From: Auanema rhodensis
Lineage: Eukaryota > Nematoda > Chromadorea > Rhabditida > Rhabditidae
Direction of reading: 5' to 3'
Assembly: GCA_964057225.1 (NCBI GenBank)
Contig: OZ059896.1
Span: 23,494,501 to 23,558,500, forward strand
DNA: 64,000 nt
In this document: piece by piece, positions 36,830-51,000 of the stretch
How positions within the stretch are numbered: the stretch's first letter is position 1
How the letters are laid out: each line of letters begins with the position of its first letter
The notes under the pieces: model-generated
What the model saw: only the letters and a program-made list of their open reading frames with translations
Databases searched by the model: none
What the model was told of the DNA's origin: nothing
Translations under genes and position numbers: made by a program

Positions 36830-39090
36830 TGACTTTGAAATTTACGTGAACTTTAATTTATGCTAATTAAATGTACACGTGATGTGCACTTGGTATGTAA
36901 CTCGCTTCACGTGAAAGATAAAGAGATGCGGTTTTCAAAATTAGATTCCCCATGTCCATATTAGTCTAAAAACAAATTTTTATTGATATTGCTTCATGGT
37001 AACCATGACTTTGAAATTTACGTGAACTTTAATTTATGCTAATTAAATGTACACGTGATGTGAACTTGGTATGTAACTCGCTTCACGTGAAAGATAAAGA
37101 GATGCGGTTTTCAAAATTAGATTCCCCATGTCCATATTAGTCTAAAAACAAATTTTTATTGATATTGGTGCATGGTAACCATGACTTTGAAATTTACGTG
37201 AACTTTAATTTATGCTAATTAAATGTACACGTGATGTGCACTTGGTATGTAACTCGCTTCACGTGAAAGATAAAGAGATGCGGTTTTCAAAATTAGATTC
37301 CCCATGTCCATATTAGTCTAAAAACAAATTTTTATTGATATTGGTGCATGGTAACCTTGACTTTGAAATTTACGTGAACTTTAATTTATGCTAATTAAAT
37401 GTACACGTGATGTACACTTGGTATGTAACTTGCTTCACGTGAAAGATAAAGAAATGCGGTTTTCAAAATTAGATTCCCCATGTCCATATTAGTCTGAAAA
37501 CAAATTTTTATTGATATTGGTGCATGGTAACCATGACTTTGAAATTAACGTGAACTTTAATTTATGCTAATTAAATGTACACGTGATGTACACTTGGTAT
37601 GTAACTTGCTTCACGTGAAAGATAAAGAGATGCGGTTTTCAAAATTAGATTCCCCATGTCCATATTAGTCTAAAAACAAATTTTTATTGATATTGCTTCA
37701 TGGTAACCATGACTTTGAAATTTACGTGAACTTTAATTTATGCTAATTAAATGTACACGTGATGTGAACTTGGTATGTAACTCGCTTCACGTGAAAGATA
37801 AAGAGATGCGGTTTTCAAAATTAGATTCCCCATGTCCATATTAGTCTAAAAACAAATTTTTATTGATATTGGTGCATGGTAACCATGACTTTGAAATTTA
37901 CGTGAACTTTAATTTATGCTAATTAAATGTACACGTGATGTGCACTTGGTATGTAACTCGCTTCACGTGAAAGATAAAGAGATGCGGTTTTCAAAATTAG
38001 ATTCCCCATGTCCATATTAGTCTAAAAACAAATTTTTATTGATATTGGTGCATGGTAACCTTGACTTTGAAATTTACGTGAACTTTAATTTATGCTAATT
38101 AAATGTACACGTGATGTACACTTGGTATGTAACTTGCTTCACGTGAAAGATAAAGAAATGCGGTTTTCAAAATTAGATTCCCCATGTCCATATTAGTCTA
38201 AAAACAAATTTTTATTGATATTGGTGCATGGTAACCATGACTTTGAAATTAACGTGAACTTTAATTTATGCTAATTAAATGTACACGTGATGTACACTTG
38301 GTATGTAACTTGCTTCACGTGAAAGATAAAGAGATGCGGTTTTCAAAATTAGATTCCCCATGTCCATATTAGTCTAAAAACAAATTTTTATTGATATTGG
38401 TGCATGGTAACCATGACTTTGAATTTTACGTGAACTTTAATTTATGCTAATTAAATGTACACGTGATGTGCACTTGGTATGTAACTCGCTTCACGTGAAA
38501 GATAAAGAGATGCGGTTTTCAAAATTAGATTACCCATGTCCATATTAGTCTAAAAACAAATTTTTATTGTTATTGGTGCATGGTAACCATGACTTTGAAT
38601 TTTACGTGAACTTTAATTTATGCTAATTAAATGTACACGTGATGTGCACTTGGTATGTAACTCGCTTCACGTGAAAGATAAAGAGATGCGGTTTTCAAAA
38701 TTAGATTACCCATGTCCATATTAGTCTAAAAACAAATTTTTATTGATATTGGTGCATGGTAACCATGACTTTGAATTTTACGTGAACTTTAATTTATGCT
38801 AATTAAATGTACACGTGATGTGCACTTGGTATGTAACTCGCTTCACGTGAAAGATAAAGAGATGCGGTTTTCAAAATTAGATTACCCATGTCCATATTAG
38901 TCTAAAAACAAATTTTTATTGTTATTGGTGCATGGTAACCATGACTTTGAATTTTACGTGAACTTTAATTTATGCTAATTAAATGTACACGTGATGTGCA
39001 CTTGGTATGTAACTCGCTTCACGTGAAAGATAAAGAGATGCGGTTTTCAAAATTAGATTCCCCATGTCCATATTAGTCTAAAAACAAATT
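36830..39090. repeat. 13-monomer block, copy 1 (related to 48.1-50.35 kb)
   Basis: Markers here recur exactly 11264 bp (64 x 176) downstream. GTGAACTTGG at 37060 and 37764 maps to 48324 and 49028. GAAATGCGG at 37451 and 38155 maps to 48715 and 49419. GATTACCC at 38528 and 38880 maps to 49792 and 50144. The match breaks at both ends because the GGTTC/GCTTC/GGTGC types then differ. The block is thus about 13 units (2.29 kb) long and has been copied at a distance. Confidence 0.8.
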
Positions 39091-42000
39091 TTTATTGATA
39101 TTGCTTCATGGTAACCATGACTTTGAAATTTACGTGAACTTTAATTTATGCTAATTAAATGTACACGTGATGTGCACTTGGTATGTAACTCGCTTCACGT
39201 GAAAGATAAAGAGATGCGGTTTTCAAAATTAGATTCCCCATGTCCATATTAGTCTAAAAACAAATTTTTATTGATATTGGTGCATGGTAACCATGACTTT
39301 GAAATTTACGTGAACTTTAATTTATGCTAATTAAATGTACATTTGATGTACACTTGGTATGTAACTCGCTTCACGTGAAAGATAAAGAGATGCGGTTTTC
39401 CAAATTAGATTCCCCATGTCCATATTAGTCTAAAAACAAATTTTTATTGATATTGGTGCATGGTAACCATGACTTGGAAATTAACGTGAACTTTAATTTA
39501 TGCTAATTAAATGTACACGTGATGTACACTTGGTATGTAACTTGCTTCACGTGAAAGATAAAGAAATGCGGTTTTCAAAATTAGATTCCCCATGTCCATA
39601 TTAGTCTAAAAACAAATTTTTATTGATATTGGTGCATGGTAACCATGACTTTGAAATTAACGTGAACTTTAATTTATGCTAATTAAATGTACACGTGATG
39701 TACACTTGGTATGTAACTTGCTTCACGTGAAAGATAAAAAGATGCGGTTTTCAAAATTAGATTCCCCATGTCCATATTAGTTTAAAAACAAATTTTTATT
39801 GATATTGGTGCATGGTAACCATGACTTTGAATTTTACGTGAACTTTAATTTATGCTAATTAAATGTACACGTGATGTGCACTTGGTATGTAACTCGCTTC
39901 ACGTGAAAGATAAAGAGATGCGGTTTTCAAAATTAGATTACCCATGTCCATATTAGTCTAAAAACAAATTTTTATTGTTATTGGTGCATGGTAACCATGA
40001 CTTTGAATTTTACGTGAACTTTAATTTATGCTAATTAAATGTACACGTGATGTGCACTTGGTATGTAACTCGCTTCACGTGAAAGATAAAGAGATGCGGT
40101 TTTCAAAATTAGATTACCCATGTCCATATTAGTCTAAAAACAAATTTTTATTGATATTGGTGCATGGTAACCATGACTTTGAATTTTACGTGAACTTTAA
40201 TTTATGCTAATTAAATGTACACGTGATGTGCACTTGGTATGTAACTCGCTTCACGTGAAAGATAAAGAGATGCGGTTTTCAAAATTAGATTACCCATGTC
40301 CATATTAGTCTAAAAACAAATTTTTATTGTTATTGGTGCATGGTAACCATGACTTTGAATTTTACGTGAACTTTAATTTATGCTAATTAAATGTACACGT
40401 GATGTGCACTTGGTATGTAACTCGCTTCACGTGAAAGATAAAGAGATGCGGTTTTCAAAATTAGATTCCCCATGTCCATATTAGTCTAAAAACAAATTTT
40501 TATTGATATTGCTTCATGGTAACCATGACTTTGAAATTTACGTGAACTTTAATTTATGCTAATTAAATGTACACGTGATGTGCACTTGGTATGTAACTCG
40601 CTTCACGTGAAAGATAAAGAGATGCGGTTTTCAAAATTAGATTCCCCATGTCCATATTAGTCTAAAAACAAATTTTTATTGATATTGGTGCATGGTAACC
40701 ATGACTTTGAAATTTACGTGAACTTTAATTTATGCTAATTAAATGTACACTTGATGTACACTTGGTATGTAACTCGCTTCACGTGAAAGATAAAGAGATG
40801 CGGTTTTCAAAATTAGATTCCCCATGTCCATATTAGTCTAAAAACAAATTTTTATTGATATTGGTGCATGGTAACCTTGACTTTGAAATTTACGTGAACT
40901 TTAATTTATGCTAATTAAATGTACACGTGATGTGCACTTGGTATGTAACTCGCTTCACGTGAAAGATAAAGAGATGCGGTTTTCCAAATTAGATTCCCCA
41001 TGTCCATATTAGTCTAAAAACAAATTTTTATTGATATTGGTGCATGGTAACCATGACTTGGAAATTAACGTGAACTTTAATTTATGCTAATTAAATGTAC
41101 ACGTGATGTACACTTGGTATGTAACTTGCTTCACGTGAAAGATAAAGAGATGCGGTTTTCAAAATTAGATTCCCCATGTCCATATTAGTCTAAAAACAAA
41201 TTTTTATTGATATTGGTGCATGGTAACCATGACTTTGAAATTTACGTGAACTTTAATTTATGCTAATTAAATGTACACGTGATGTGCACTTGGTAAGTAA
41301 CTCGCTTCACGTGAAAGATAAAGAGATGCGGTTTTCAAAATTAGATTCCCCATTTCCATATTAGTCTAAAAACAAATTTTTATTGATATTGGTTCATGGT
41401 AACCATGACTTTGAAATTTACGTGAACTTTAATTTATGCTAATTAAATGTACACGTGATGTGCACTTGGTATGTAACTCGCTTCACGTGAAAGATAAAGA
41501 GATGCGGTTTTCAAAATTAGATTCCCCATGTCCATATTAGTCTAAAAACAAATTTTTATTGATATTGCTTCATGGTAACCATGACTTTGAAATTTACGTG
41601 AACTTTAATTTATGCTAATTAAATGTACACGTGATGTGCACTTGGTATGTAACTCGCTTCACGTGAAAGATAAAGAGATGCGGTTTTCAAAATTAGATTC
41701 CCCATGTCCATATTAGTCTAAAAACAAATTTTTATTGATATTGGTTCATGGTAACCATGACTTTGAAATTTACGTGAACTTTAATTTATGCTAATTAAAT
41801 GTACACGTGATGTGCACTTGGTATGTAACTCGCTTCACGTGAAAGATAAAGAGATGCGGTTTTCAAAATTAGATTCCCCATGTCCATATTAGTCTAAAAA
41901 CAAATTTTTATTGATATTGGTTCATGGTAACCATGACTTTGAAATTTACGTGAACTTTAATTTATGCTAATTAAATGTACACGTGATGTGCACTTGGTAT

Positions 42001-42199
42001 GTAACTCGCTTCACGTGAAAGATAAAGAGATGCGGTTTTCAAAATTAGATTCCCCATGTCCATATTAGTCTAAAAACAAATTTTTATTGATATTGGTGCA
42101 TGGTAACCATGACTTTGAAATTTACGTGAACTTTAATTTATGCTAATTAAATGTACACGTGATGTGCACTTGGTATGTAACTCGCTTCACGTGAAAGAT

Positions 42200-45100
42200 A
42201 AAGAGATGCGGTTTTCAAAATTAGATTCCCCATGTCCATATTAGTCTAAAAACAAATTTTTATTGATATTGCTTCATGGTAACCATGACTTTGAAATTTA
42301 CGTGAACTTTAATTTATGCTAATTAAATGTACACGTGATGTGCACTCGGTATGTAACTCGCTTCACGTGAAAGATAAAGAGATGCGGTTTTCAAAATTAG
42401 ATTCCCCATGTCCATATTAGTCTAAAAACAAATTTTTATTGATATTGGTTCATGGTAACCATGACTTTGAAATTTACGTGAACTTTAATTTATGCTAATT
42501 AAATGTACACGTGATGTGCACTTGGTATGTAACTCGCTTCACGTGAAAGATAAAGAGATGCGGTTTTCAAAATTAGATTCCCCATGTCCATATTAGTCTA
42601 AAAACAATTTTTTATTGATATTGGTGCATGGTAACCATGACTTTGAAATTTACGTGAACTTTAATTTATGCTAATTAAATGTACACGTGATGTGCACTTG
42701 GTATGTAACTCGCTTCACGTGAAAGATAAAGAGATGCGGTTTTCAAAATTAGATTCCCCATGTCCATATTAGTCTAAAAACAAATTTTTATTGATATTGG
42801 TGCATGGTAACCTTGACTTTGAAATTTACGTGAACTTTAATTTATGCTAATTAAATGTACACGTGATGTGCACTTGGTATGTAACTCGCTTCACGTGAAA
42901 GATAAAGAGATGCGGTTTTCAAAATTAGATTCCCCATGTCCATATTAGTCTAAAAACAAATTTTTATTGATATTGGTGCATGGTAACCTTGACTTTGAAA
43001 TTAACGTGAACTTTAATTTATGCTAATTAAATGTACACGTGATGTACACTTGGTATGTAACTTGCTTCACGTGAAAGATAAAGAGATGCGGTTTTCAAAA
43101 TTAGATTCCCCATGTCCATATTAGTCTAAAAACAAATTTTTATTGATATTGGTTCATGGTAACCATGACTTTGAAATTTACGTGAACTTTAATTTATGCT
43201 AATTAAATGTACACGTGATGTGCACTTGGTAAGTAACTCGCTTCACGTGAAAGATAAAGAGATGCGGTTTTCAAAATTAGATTCCCCATGTCCATATTAG
43301 TCTAAAAACAAATTTTTATTGATATTGCTTCATGGTAACCATGACTTTAAAATTTACGTGAACTTTAATTTATGCTAATTAAATGTACACGTGATGTGCA
43401 CTCGGTATGTAACTCGCTTCACGTGAAAGATAAAGAGATGCGGTTTTCAAAATTAGATTCCCCATGTCCATATTAGTCTAAAAACAAATTTTTATTGATA
43501 TTGGTTCATGGTAACCATGACTTTGAAATTTACGTGAACTTTAATTTATGCTAATTAAATGTACACGTGATGTGCACTTGGTATGTAACTCGCTTCACGT
43601 GAAAGATAAAGAGATGCGGTTTTCAAAATTAGATTCCCCATGTCCATATTAGTCTAAAAACAATTTTTTATTGATATTGGTGCATGGTAACCTTGACTTT
43701 GAAATTTACGTGAACTTTAATTTATGCTAATTAAATGTACACGTGATGTGCACTTGGTATGTAACTCGCTTCACATGAAAGATAAAGAGATGCGGTTTTC
43801 AAAATTAGATTCCCCATGTCCATATTAGTCTAAAAACAAATTTTTATTGATATTGGTGCATGGTAACCTTGACTTTGAAATTTACGTGAACTTTAATTTA
43901 TGCTAATTAAATGTACACGTGATGTGCACTTGGTATGTAACTCGCTTCACGTGAAAGATAAAGAGATGCGGTTTTCAAAATTAGATTCCCCATGTCCATA
44001 TTAGTCTAAAAACAAATTTTTATTGATATTGGTGCATGGTAACCTTGACTTTGAAATTAACGTGAACTTTAATTTATGCTAATTAAATGTACACGTGATG
44101 TACACTTGGTATGTAACTTGCTTCACGTGAAAGATAAAGAGATGCGGTTTTCAAAATTAGATTTCCCATGTCCATATTAGTCTAAAAACAAATTTTTATT
44201 GATATTGGTTCATGGTAACCATGACTTTGAAATTTACGTGAACTTTAATTTATGCTAATTAAATGTACACGTGATGTGCACTTGGTAAGTAACTCGCTTC
44301 ACGTGAAAGATAAAGAGATGCGGTTTTCAAAATTAGATTCCCCATGTCCATATTAGTCTAAAAACAAATTTTTATTGATATTGCTTCATGGTAACCATGA
44401 CTTTGAAATTTACGTGAACTTTAATTTATGCTAATTAAATGTACACGTGATGTGCACTCGGTATGTAACTCGCTTCACGTGAAAGATAAAGAGATGCGGT
44501 TTTCAAAATTAGATTCCCCATGTCCATATTAGTCTAAAAACAAATTTTTATTGATATTGGTTCATGGTAACCATGACTTTGAAATTTACGTGAACTTTAA
44601 TTTATGCTAATTAAATGTACACGTGATGTGCACTTGGTATGTAACTCGCTTCACGTGAAAGATAAAGAGATGCGGTTTTCAAAATTAGATTCCCCATGTC
44701 CATATTAGTCTAAAAACAATTTTTTATTGATATTGGTGCATGGTAACCATGACTTTGAAATTTACGTGAACTTTAATTTATGCTAATTAAATGTACACGT
44801 GATGTGCACTTGGTATGTAACTCGCTTCACATGAAAGATAAAGAGATGCGGTTTTCAAAATTAGATTCCCCATGTCCATATTAGTCTAAAAACAAATTTT
44901 TATTGATATTGGTGCATGGTAACCTTGACTTTGAAATTTACGTGAACTTTAATTTATGCTAATTAAATGTACACGTGATGTGCACTTGGTATGTAACTCG
45001 CTTCACGTGAAAGATAAAGAGATGCGGTTTTCAAAATTAGATTCCCCATGTCCATATTAGTCTAAAAACAAATTTTTATTGATATTGGTGCATGGTAACC

Positions 45101-45350
45101 TTGACTTTGAAATTAACGTGAACTTTAATTTATGCTAATTAAATGTACACGTGATGTACACTTGGTATGTAACTTGCTTCACGTGAAAGATAAAGAGATG
45201 CGGTTTTCAAAATTAGATTTCCCATGTCCATATTAGTCTAAAAACAAATTTTTATTGATATTGGTTCATGGTAACCATGACTTTGAAATTTACGTGAACT
45301 TTAATTTATGCTAATTAAATGTACACGTGATGTGCACTTGGTAAGTAACT
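42200..45350. repeat. 6-monomer higher-order repeat, three tandem copies (1056 bp)
   Basis: CACTCGGTATG is marked by CTCGG at 42345, 43401 and 44457, spaced 1056 bp each. The rare TTCACATGAAAG, with its E-box broken, is at 43771 and 44827, again 1056 bp apart. Runs of GGTAAGTAAC and AACTTGCTTC follow in the same order in each copy. This is a clean tandem triplication of a six-unit block with few private changes. Confidence 0.8.
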
Positions 45351-48089
45351 CGCTTCACGTGAAAGATAAAGAGATGCGGTTTTCAAAATTAGATTCCCCA
45401 TGTCCATATTAGTCTAAAAACAAATTTTTATTGATATTGGCGCATGGTAACCATGACTTTGAATTTTACGTGAACTTTAATTTATGCTAATTAAATGTAC
45501 ACGTGATGTGCACTTGGTATGTAACTCGCTTCACGTGAAAGATAAAGAGATGCGGTTTTCAAAATTAGATTCCCCATGTCCATATTAGTCTAAAAACAAA
45601 TTTTTATTGATATTGGTGCATGGTAACCATGACTTTGAATTTTACGTGAACTTTAATTTATGCTAATTAAATGTACACGTGATGTGCACTTGGTATGTAA
45701 CTCGCTTCGCGTGAAAGATAAAGAGATGCGGTTTTCAAAATTAGATTCCCCATGTCCATATTAGTCTAAAAACAAATTTTTATTGATATTGCTTCATGGT
45801 AACCATGACTTTGAAATTTACGTGAACTTTAATTTATGCTAATTAAATGTACACGTGATGTGCACTTGGTATGTAACTCGCTTCACGTGAAAGATAAAGA
45901 GATGCGGTTTTCAAAATTAGATTCCCCATGTCCATATTAGTCTAAAAACAAATTTTTATTGATATTGGTGCATGGTAACCATGACTTTGAATTTTACGTG
46001 AACTTTAATTTATGCTAATTAAATGTACACGTGATGTGCACTTGGTATGTAACTCGCTTCACGTGAAAGATAAAGAGATGCGGTTTTCAAAATTAGATTC
46101 CCCATGTCCATATTAGTCTAAAAACAAATTTTTATTGATATTGGTGCATGGTAACCTTGACTTTGAAATTTACGTGAACTTTAATTTATGCTAATTAAAT
46201 GTACACGTGATGTGCACTTGGTATGTAACTCGCTTCACGTGAAAGATAAAGAGATGCGGTTTTCAAAATTAGATTCCCCATGTCCATATTAGTCTAAAAA
46301 CAAATTTTTATTGATATTGGTGCATGGTAACCTTGACTTTGAAATTAACGTGAACTTTAATTTATGCTAATTAAATGTACACGTGATGTACACTTGGTAT
46401 GTAACTTGCTTCACGTGAAAGATAAAGAGATGCGGTTTTCAAAATTAGATTCCCCATGTCCATATTAGTCTAAAAACAAATTTTTATTGATATTGGTTCA
46501 TGGTAACCATGACTTTGAAATTTACGTGAACTTTAATTTATGCTAATTAAATGTACACGTGATGTGCACTTGGTAAGTAACTCGCTTCACGTGAAAGATA
46601 AAGAGATGCGGTTTTCAAAATTAGATTCCCCATGTCCATATTAGTCTAAAAACAAATTTTTATTGATATTGGCGCATGGTAACCATGACTTTGAATTTTA
46701 CGTGAACTTTAATTTATGCTAATTAAATGTACACGTGATGTGCACTTGGTATGTAACTCGCTTCACGTGAAAGATAAAGAGATGCGGTTTTCAAAATTAG
46801 ATTCCCCATGTCCATATTAGTCTAAAAACAAATTTTTATTGATATTGGTGCATGGTAACCATGACTTTGAATTTTACGTGAACTTTAATTTATGCTAATT
46901 AAATGTACACGTGATGTGCACTTGGTATGTAACTCGCTTCGCGTGAAAGATAAAGAGATGCGGTTTTCAAAATTAGATTCCCCATGTCCATATTAGTCTA
47001 AAAACAAATTTTTATTGATATTGCTTCATGGTAACCATGACTTTGAAATTTACGTGAACTTTAATTTATGCTAATTAAATGTACACGTGATGTGCACTTG
47101 GTATGTAACTCGCTTCACGTGAAAGATAAAGAGATGCGGTTTTCAAAATTAGATTCCCCATGTCCATATTAGTCTAAAAACAAATTTTTATTGATATTGG
47201 TGCATGGTAACCATGACTTTGAATTTTACGTGAACTTTAATTTATGCTAATTAAATGTACACGTGATGTGCACTTGGTATGTAACTCGCTTCACGTGAAA
47301 GATAAAGAGATGCGGTTTTCAAAATTAGATTACCCATGTCCATATTAGTCTAAAAACAAATTTTTATTGTTATTGGTGCATGGTAACCATGACTTTGAAA
47401 TTTACGTGAACTTTAATTTATGCTAATTAAATGTACACGTGATGTGCACTTGGTATGTAACTCGCTTCACGTGAAAGATAAAGAGATGCGGTTTTCAAAA
47501 TTAGATTCCCCATGTCCATATTAGTCTAAAAACAAATTTTTATTGATATTGGTTCATGGTAACCATGACTTTGAAATTTACGTGAACTTTAATTTATGCT
47601 AATTAAATGTACACGTGATGTGCACTTGGTATGTAACTCGCTTCACGTGAAAGATAAAGAGATGCGGTTTTTAAAATTAGATTCCCCATGTCCATATTAG
47701 TCTAAAAACAAATTTTTATTGCTATTGGTTCATGGTAACCATGACTTTGAAATTTACGTGAACTTTAATTTATGCTAATTAAATGTACACGTGATGTGCA
47801 GTTGGTATGTAACTCGCTTCACGTGAAAGATAAAGAGATGCGGTTTTCAAAATTAGATTCCCCATGTCCATATTAGTCTAAAAACAAATTTTTATTGATA
47901 TTGGTGCATGGTAACCATGACTTTGAAATTAACGTGAACTTTAATTTATGCTAATTAAATGTACACGTGATGTACACTTGGTATGTAACTCGCTTCACGT
48001 GAAAGATAAAGAGATGCGGTTTTCAAAATTAGATTCCCCATGTCCATATTAGTCTAAAAACAAATTTTTATTGATATTGGTGCATGGTA

Positions 48090-51000
48090 ACCATGACTTT
48101 GAAATTCACGTGAACTTTAATTTATGCTAATTAAATGTACACGTGATATGCACTTGGTATGTAACTCGCTTCACGTGAAAGATAAAGAGATGCGGTTTTC
48201 AAAATTAGATTCCCCATGTCCATATTAGTCTAAAAACAAATTTTTATTGATATTGCTTCATGGTAACCATGACTTTGAAATTTACGTGAACTTTAATTTA
48301 TGCTAATTAAATGTACACGTGATGTGAACTTGGTATGTAACTCGCTTCACGTGAAAGATAAAGAGATGCGGTTTTCAAAATTAGATTCCCCATGTCCATA
48401 TTAGTCTAAAAACAAATTTTTATTGATATTGGTGCATGGTAACCATGACTTTGAAATTTACGTGAACTTTAATTTATGCTAATTAAATGTACACGTGATG
48501 TGCACTTGGTATGTAACTCGCTTCACGTGAAAGATAAAGAGATGCGGTTTTCAAAATTAGATTCCCCATGTCCATATTAGTCTAAAAACAAATTTTTATT
48601 GATATTGGTGCATGGTAACCTTGACTTTGAAATTTACGTGAACTTTAATTTATGCTAATTAAATGTACACGTGATGTACACTTGGTATGTAACTTGCTTC
48701 ACGTGAAAGATAAAGAAATGCGGTTTTCAAAATTAGATTCCCCATGTCCATATTAGTCTAAAAACAAATTTTTATTGATATTGGTGCATGGTAACCATGA
48801 CTTTGAAATTAACGTGAACTTTAATTTATGCTAATTAAATGTACACGTGATGTACACTTGGTATGTAACTTGCTTCACGTGAAAGATAAAGAGATGCGGT
48901 TTTCAAAATTAGATTCCCCATGTCCATATTAGTCTAAAAACAAATTTTTATTGATATTGCTTCATGGTAACCATGACTTTGAAATTTACGTGAACTTTAA
49001 TTTATGCTAATTAAATGTACACGTGATGTGAACTTGGTATGTAACTCGCTTCACGTGAAAGATAAAGAGATGCGGTTTTCAAAATTAGATTCCCCATGTC
49101 CATATTAGTCTAAAAACAAATTTTTATTGATATTGGTGCATGGTAACCATGACTTTGAAATTTACGTGAACTTTAATTTATGCTAATTAAATGTACACGT
49201 GATGTGCACTTGGTATGTAACTCGCTTCACGTGAAAGATAAAGAGATGCGGTTTTCAAAATTAGATTCCCCATGTCCATATTAGTCTAAAAACAAATTTT
49301 TATTGATATTGGTGCATGGTAACCTTGACTTTGAAATTTACGTGAACTTTAATTTATGCTAATTAAATGTACACGTGATGTACACTTGGTATGTAACTTG
49401 CTTCACGTGAAAGATAAAGAAATGCGGTTTTCAAAATTAGATTCCCCATGTCCATATTAGTCTAAAAACAAATTTTTATTGATATTGGTGCATGGTAACC
49501 ATGACTTTGAAATTAACGTGAACTTTAATTTATGCTAATTAAATGTACACGTGATGTACACTTGGTATGTAACTTGCTTCACGTGAAAGATAAAGAGATG
49601 CGGTTTTCAAAATTAGATTCCCCATGTCCATATTAGTCTAAAAACAAATTTTTATTGATATTGGTGCATGGTAACCATGACTTTGAATTTTACGTGAACT
49701 TTAATTTATGCTAATTAAATGTACACGTGATGTGCACTTGGTATGTAACTCGCTTCACGTGAAAGATAAAGAGATGCGGTTTTCAAAATTAGATTACCCA
49801 TGTCCATATTAGTCTAAAAACAAATTTTTATTGTTATTGGTGCATGGTAACCATGACTTTGAATTTTACGTGAACTTTAATTTATGCTAATTAAATGTAC
49901 ACGTGATGTGCACTTGGTATGTAACTCGCTTCACGTGAAAGATAAAGAGATGCGGTTTTCAAAATTAGATTACCCATGTCCATATTAGTCTAAAAACAAA
50001 TTTTTATTGATATTGGTGCATGGTAACCATGACTTTGAATTTTACGTGAACTTTAATTTATGCTAATTAAATGTACACGTGATGTGCACTTGGTATGTAA
50101 CTCGCTTCACGTGAAAGATAAAGAGATGCGGTTTTCAAAATTAGATTACCCATGTCCATATTAGTCTAAAAACAAATTTTTATTGTTATTGGTGCATGGT
50201 AACCATGACTTTGAATTTTACGTGAACTTTAATTTATGCTAATTAAATGTACACGTGATGTGCACTTGGTATGTAACTCGCTTCACGTGAAAGATAAAGA
50301 GATGCGGTTTTCAAAATTAGATTCCCCATGTCCATATTAGTCTAAAAACAAATTTTTATTGATATTGGTTCATGGTAACCATGACTTTGAAATTTACGTG
50401 AACTTTAATTTATGCTAATTAAATGTACACGTGATGTGCACTTGGTATGTAACTCGCTTCACGTGAAAGATAAAGAGATGCGGTTTTCAAAATTAGATTC
50501 CCCATGTCCATATTAGTCTAAAAACAAATTTTTATTGATATTGGTGCATGGTAACCATGACTTTGAAATTTACGTGAACTTTAATTTATGCTAATTAAAT
50601 GTACACGTGATGTGCACTTGGTATGTAACTCGCTTCACGTGAAAGATAAAGAGATGCGGTTTTCAAAATTAGATTCCCCATGTCCATATTAGTCTAAAAA
50701 CAAATTTTTATTGATATTGGTTCATGGTAACCATGACTTTGAAATTTACGTGAACTTTAATTTATGCTAATTAAATGTACACGTGATGTGCACTTGGTAT
50801 GTAACTCGCTTCACGTGAAAGATAAAGAGATGCGGTTTTCAAAATTAGATTCCCCATGTCCATATTAGTCTAAAAACAAATTTTTATTGATATTGCTTCA
50901 TGGTAACCATGACTTTGGAATTTACGTGAACTTTAATTTATGCTAATTAAATGTACACGTGATGTGCACTTGGTATGTAACTCGCTTCACGTGAAAGATA

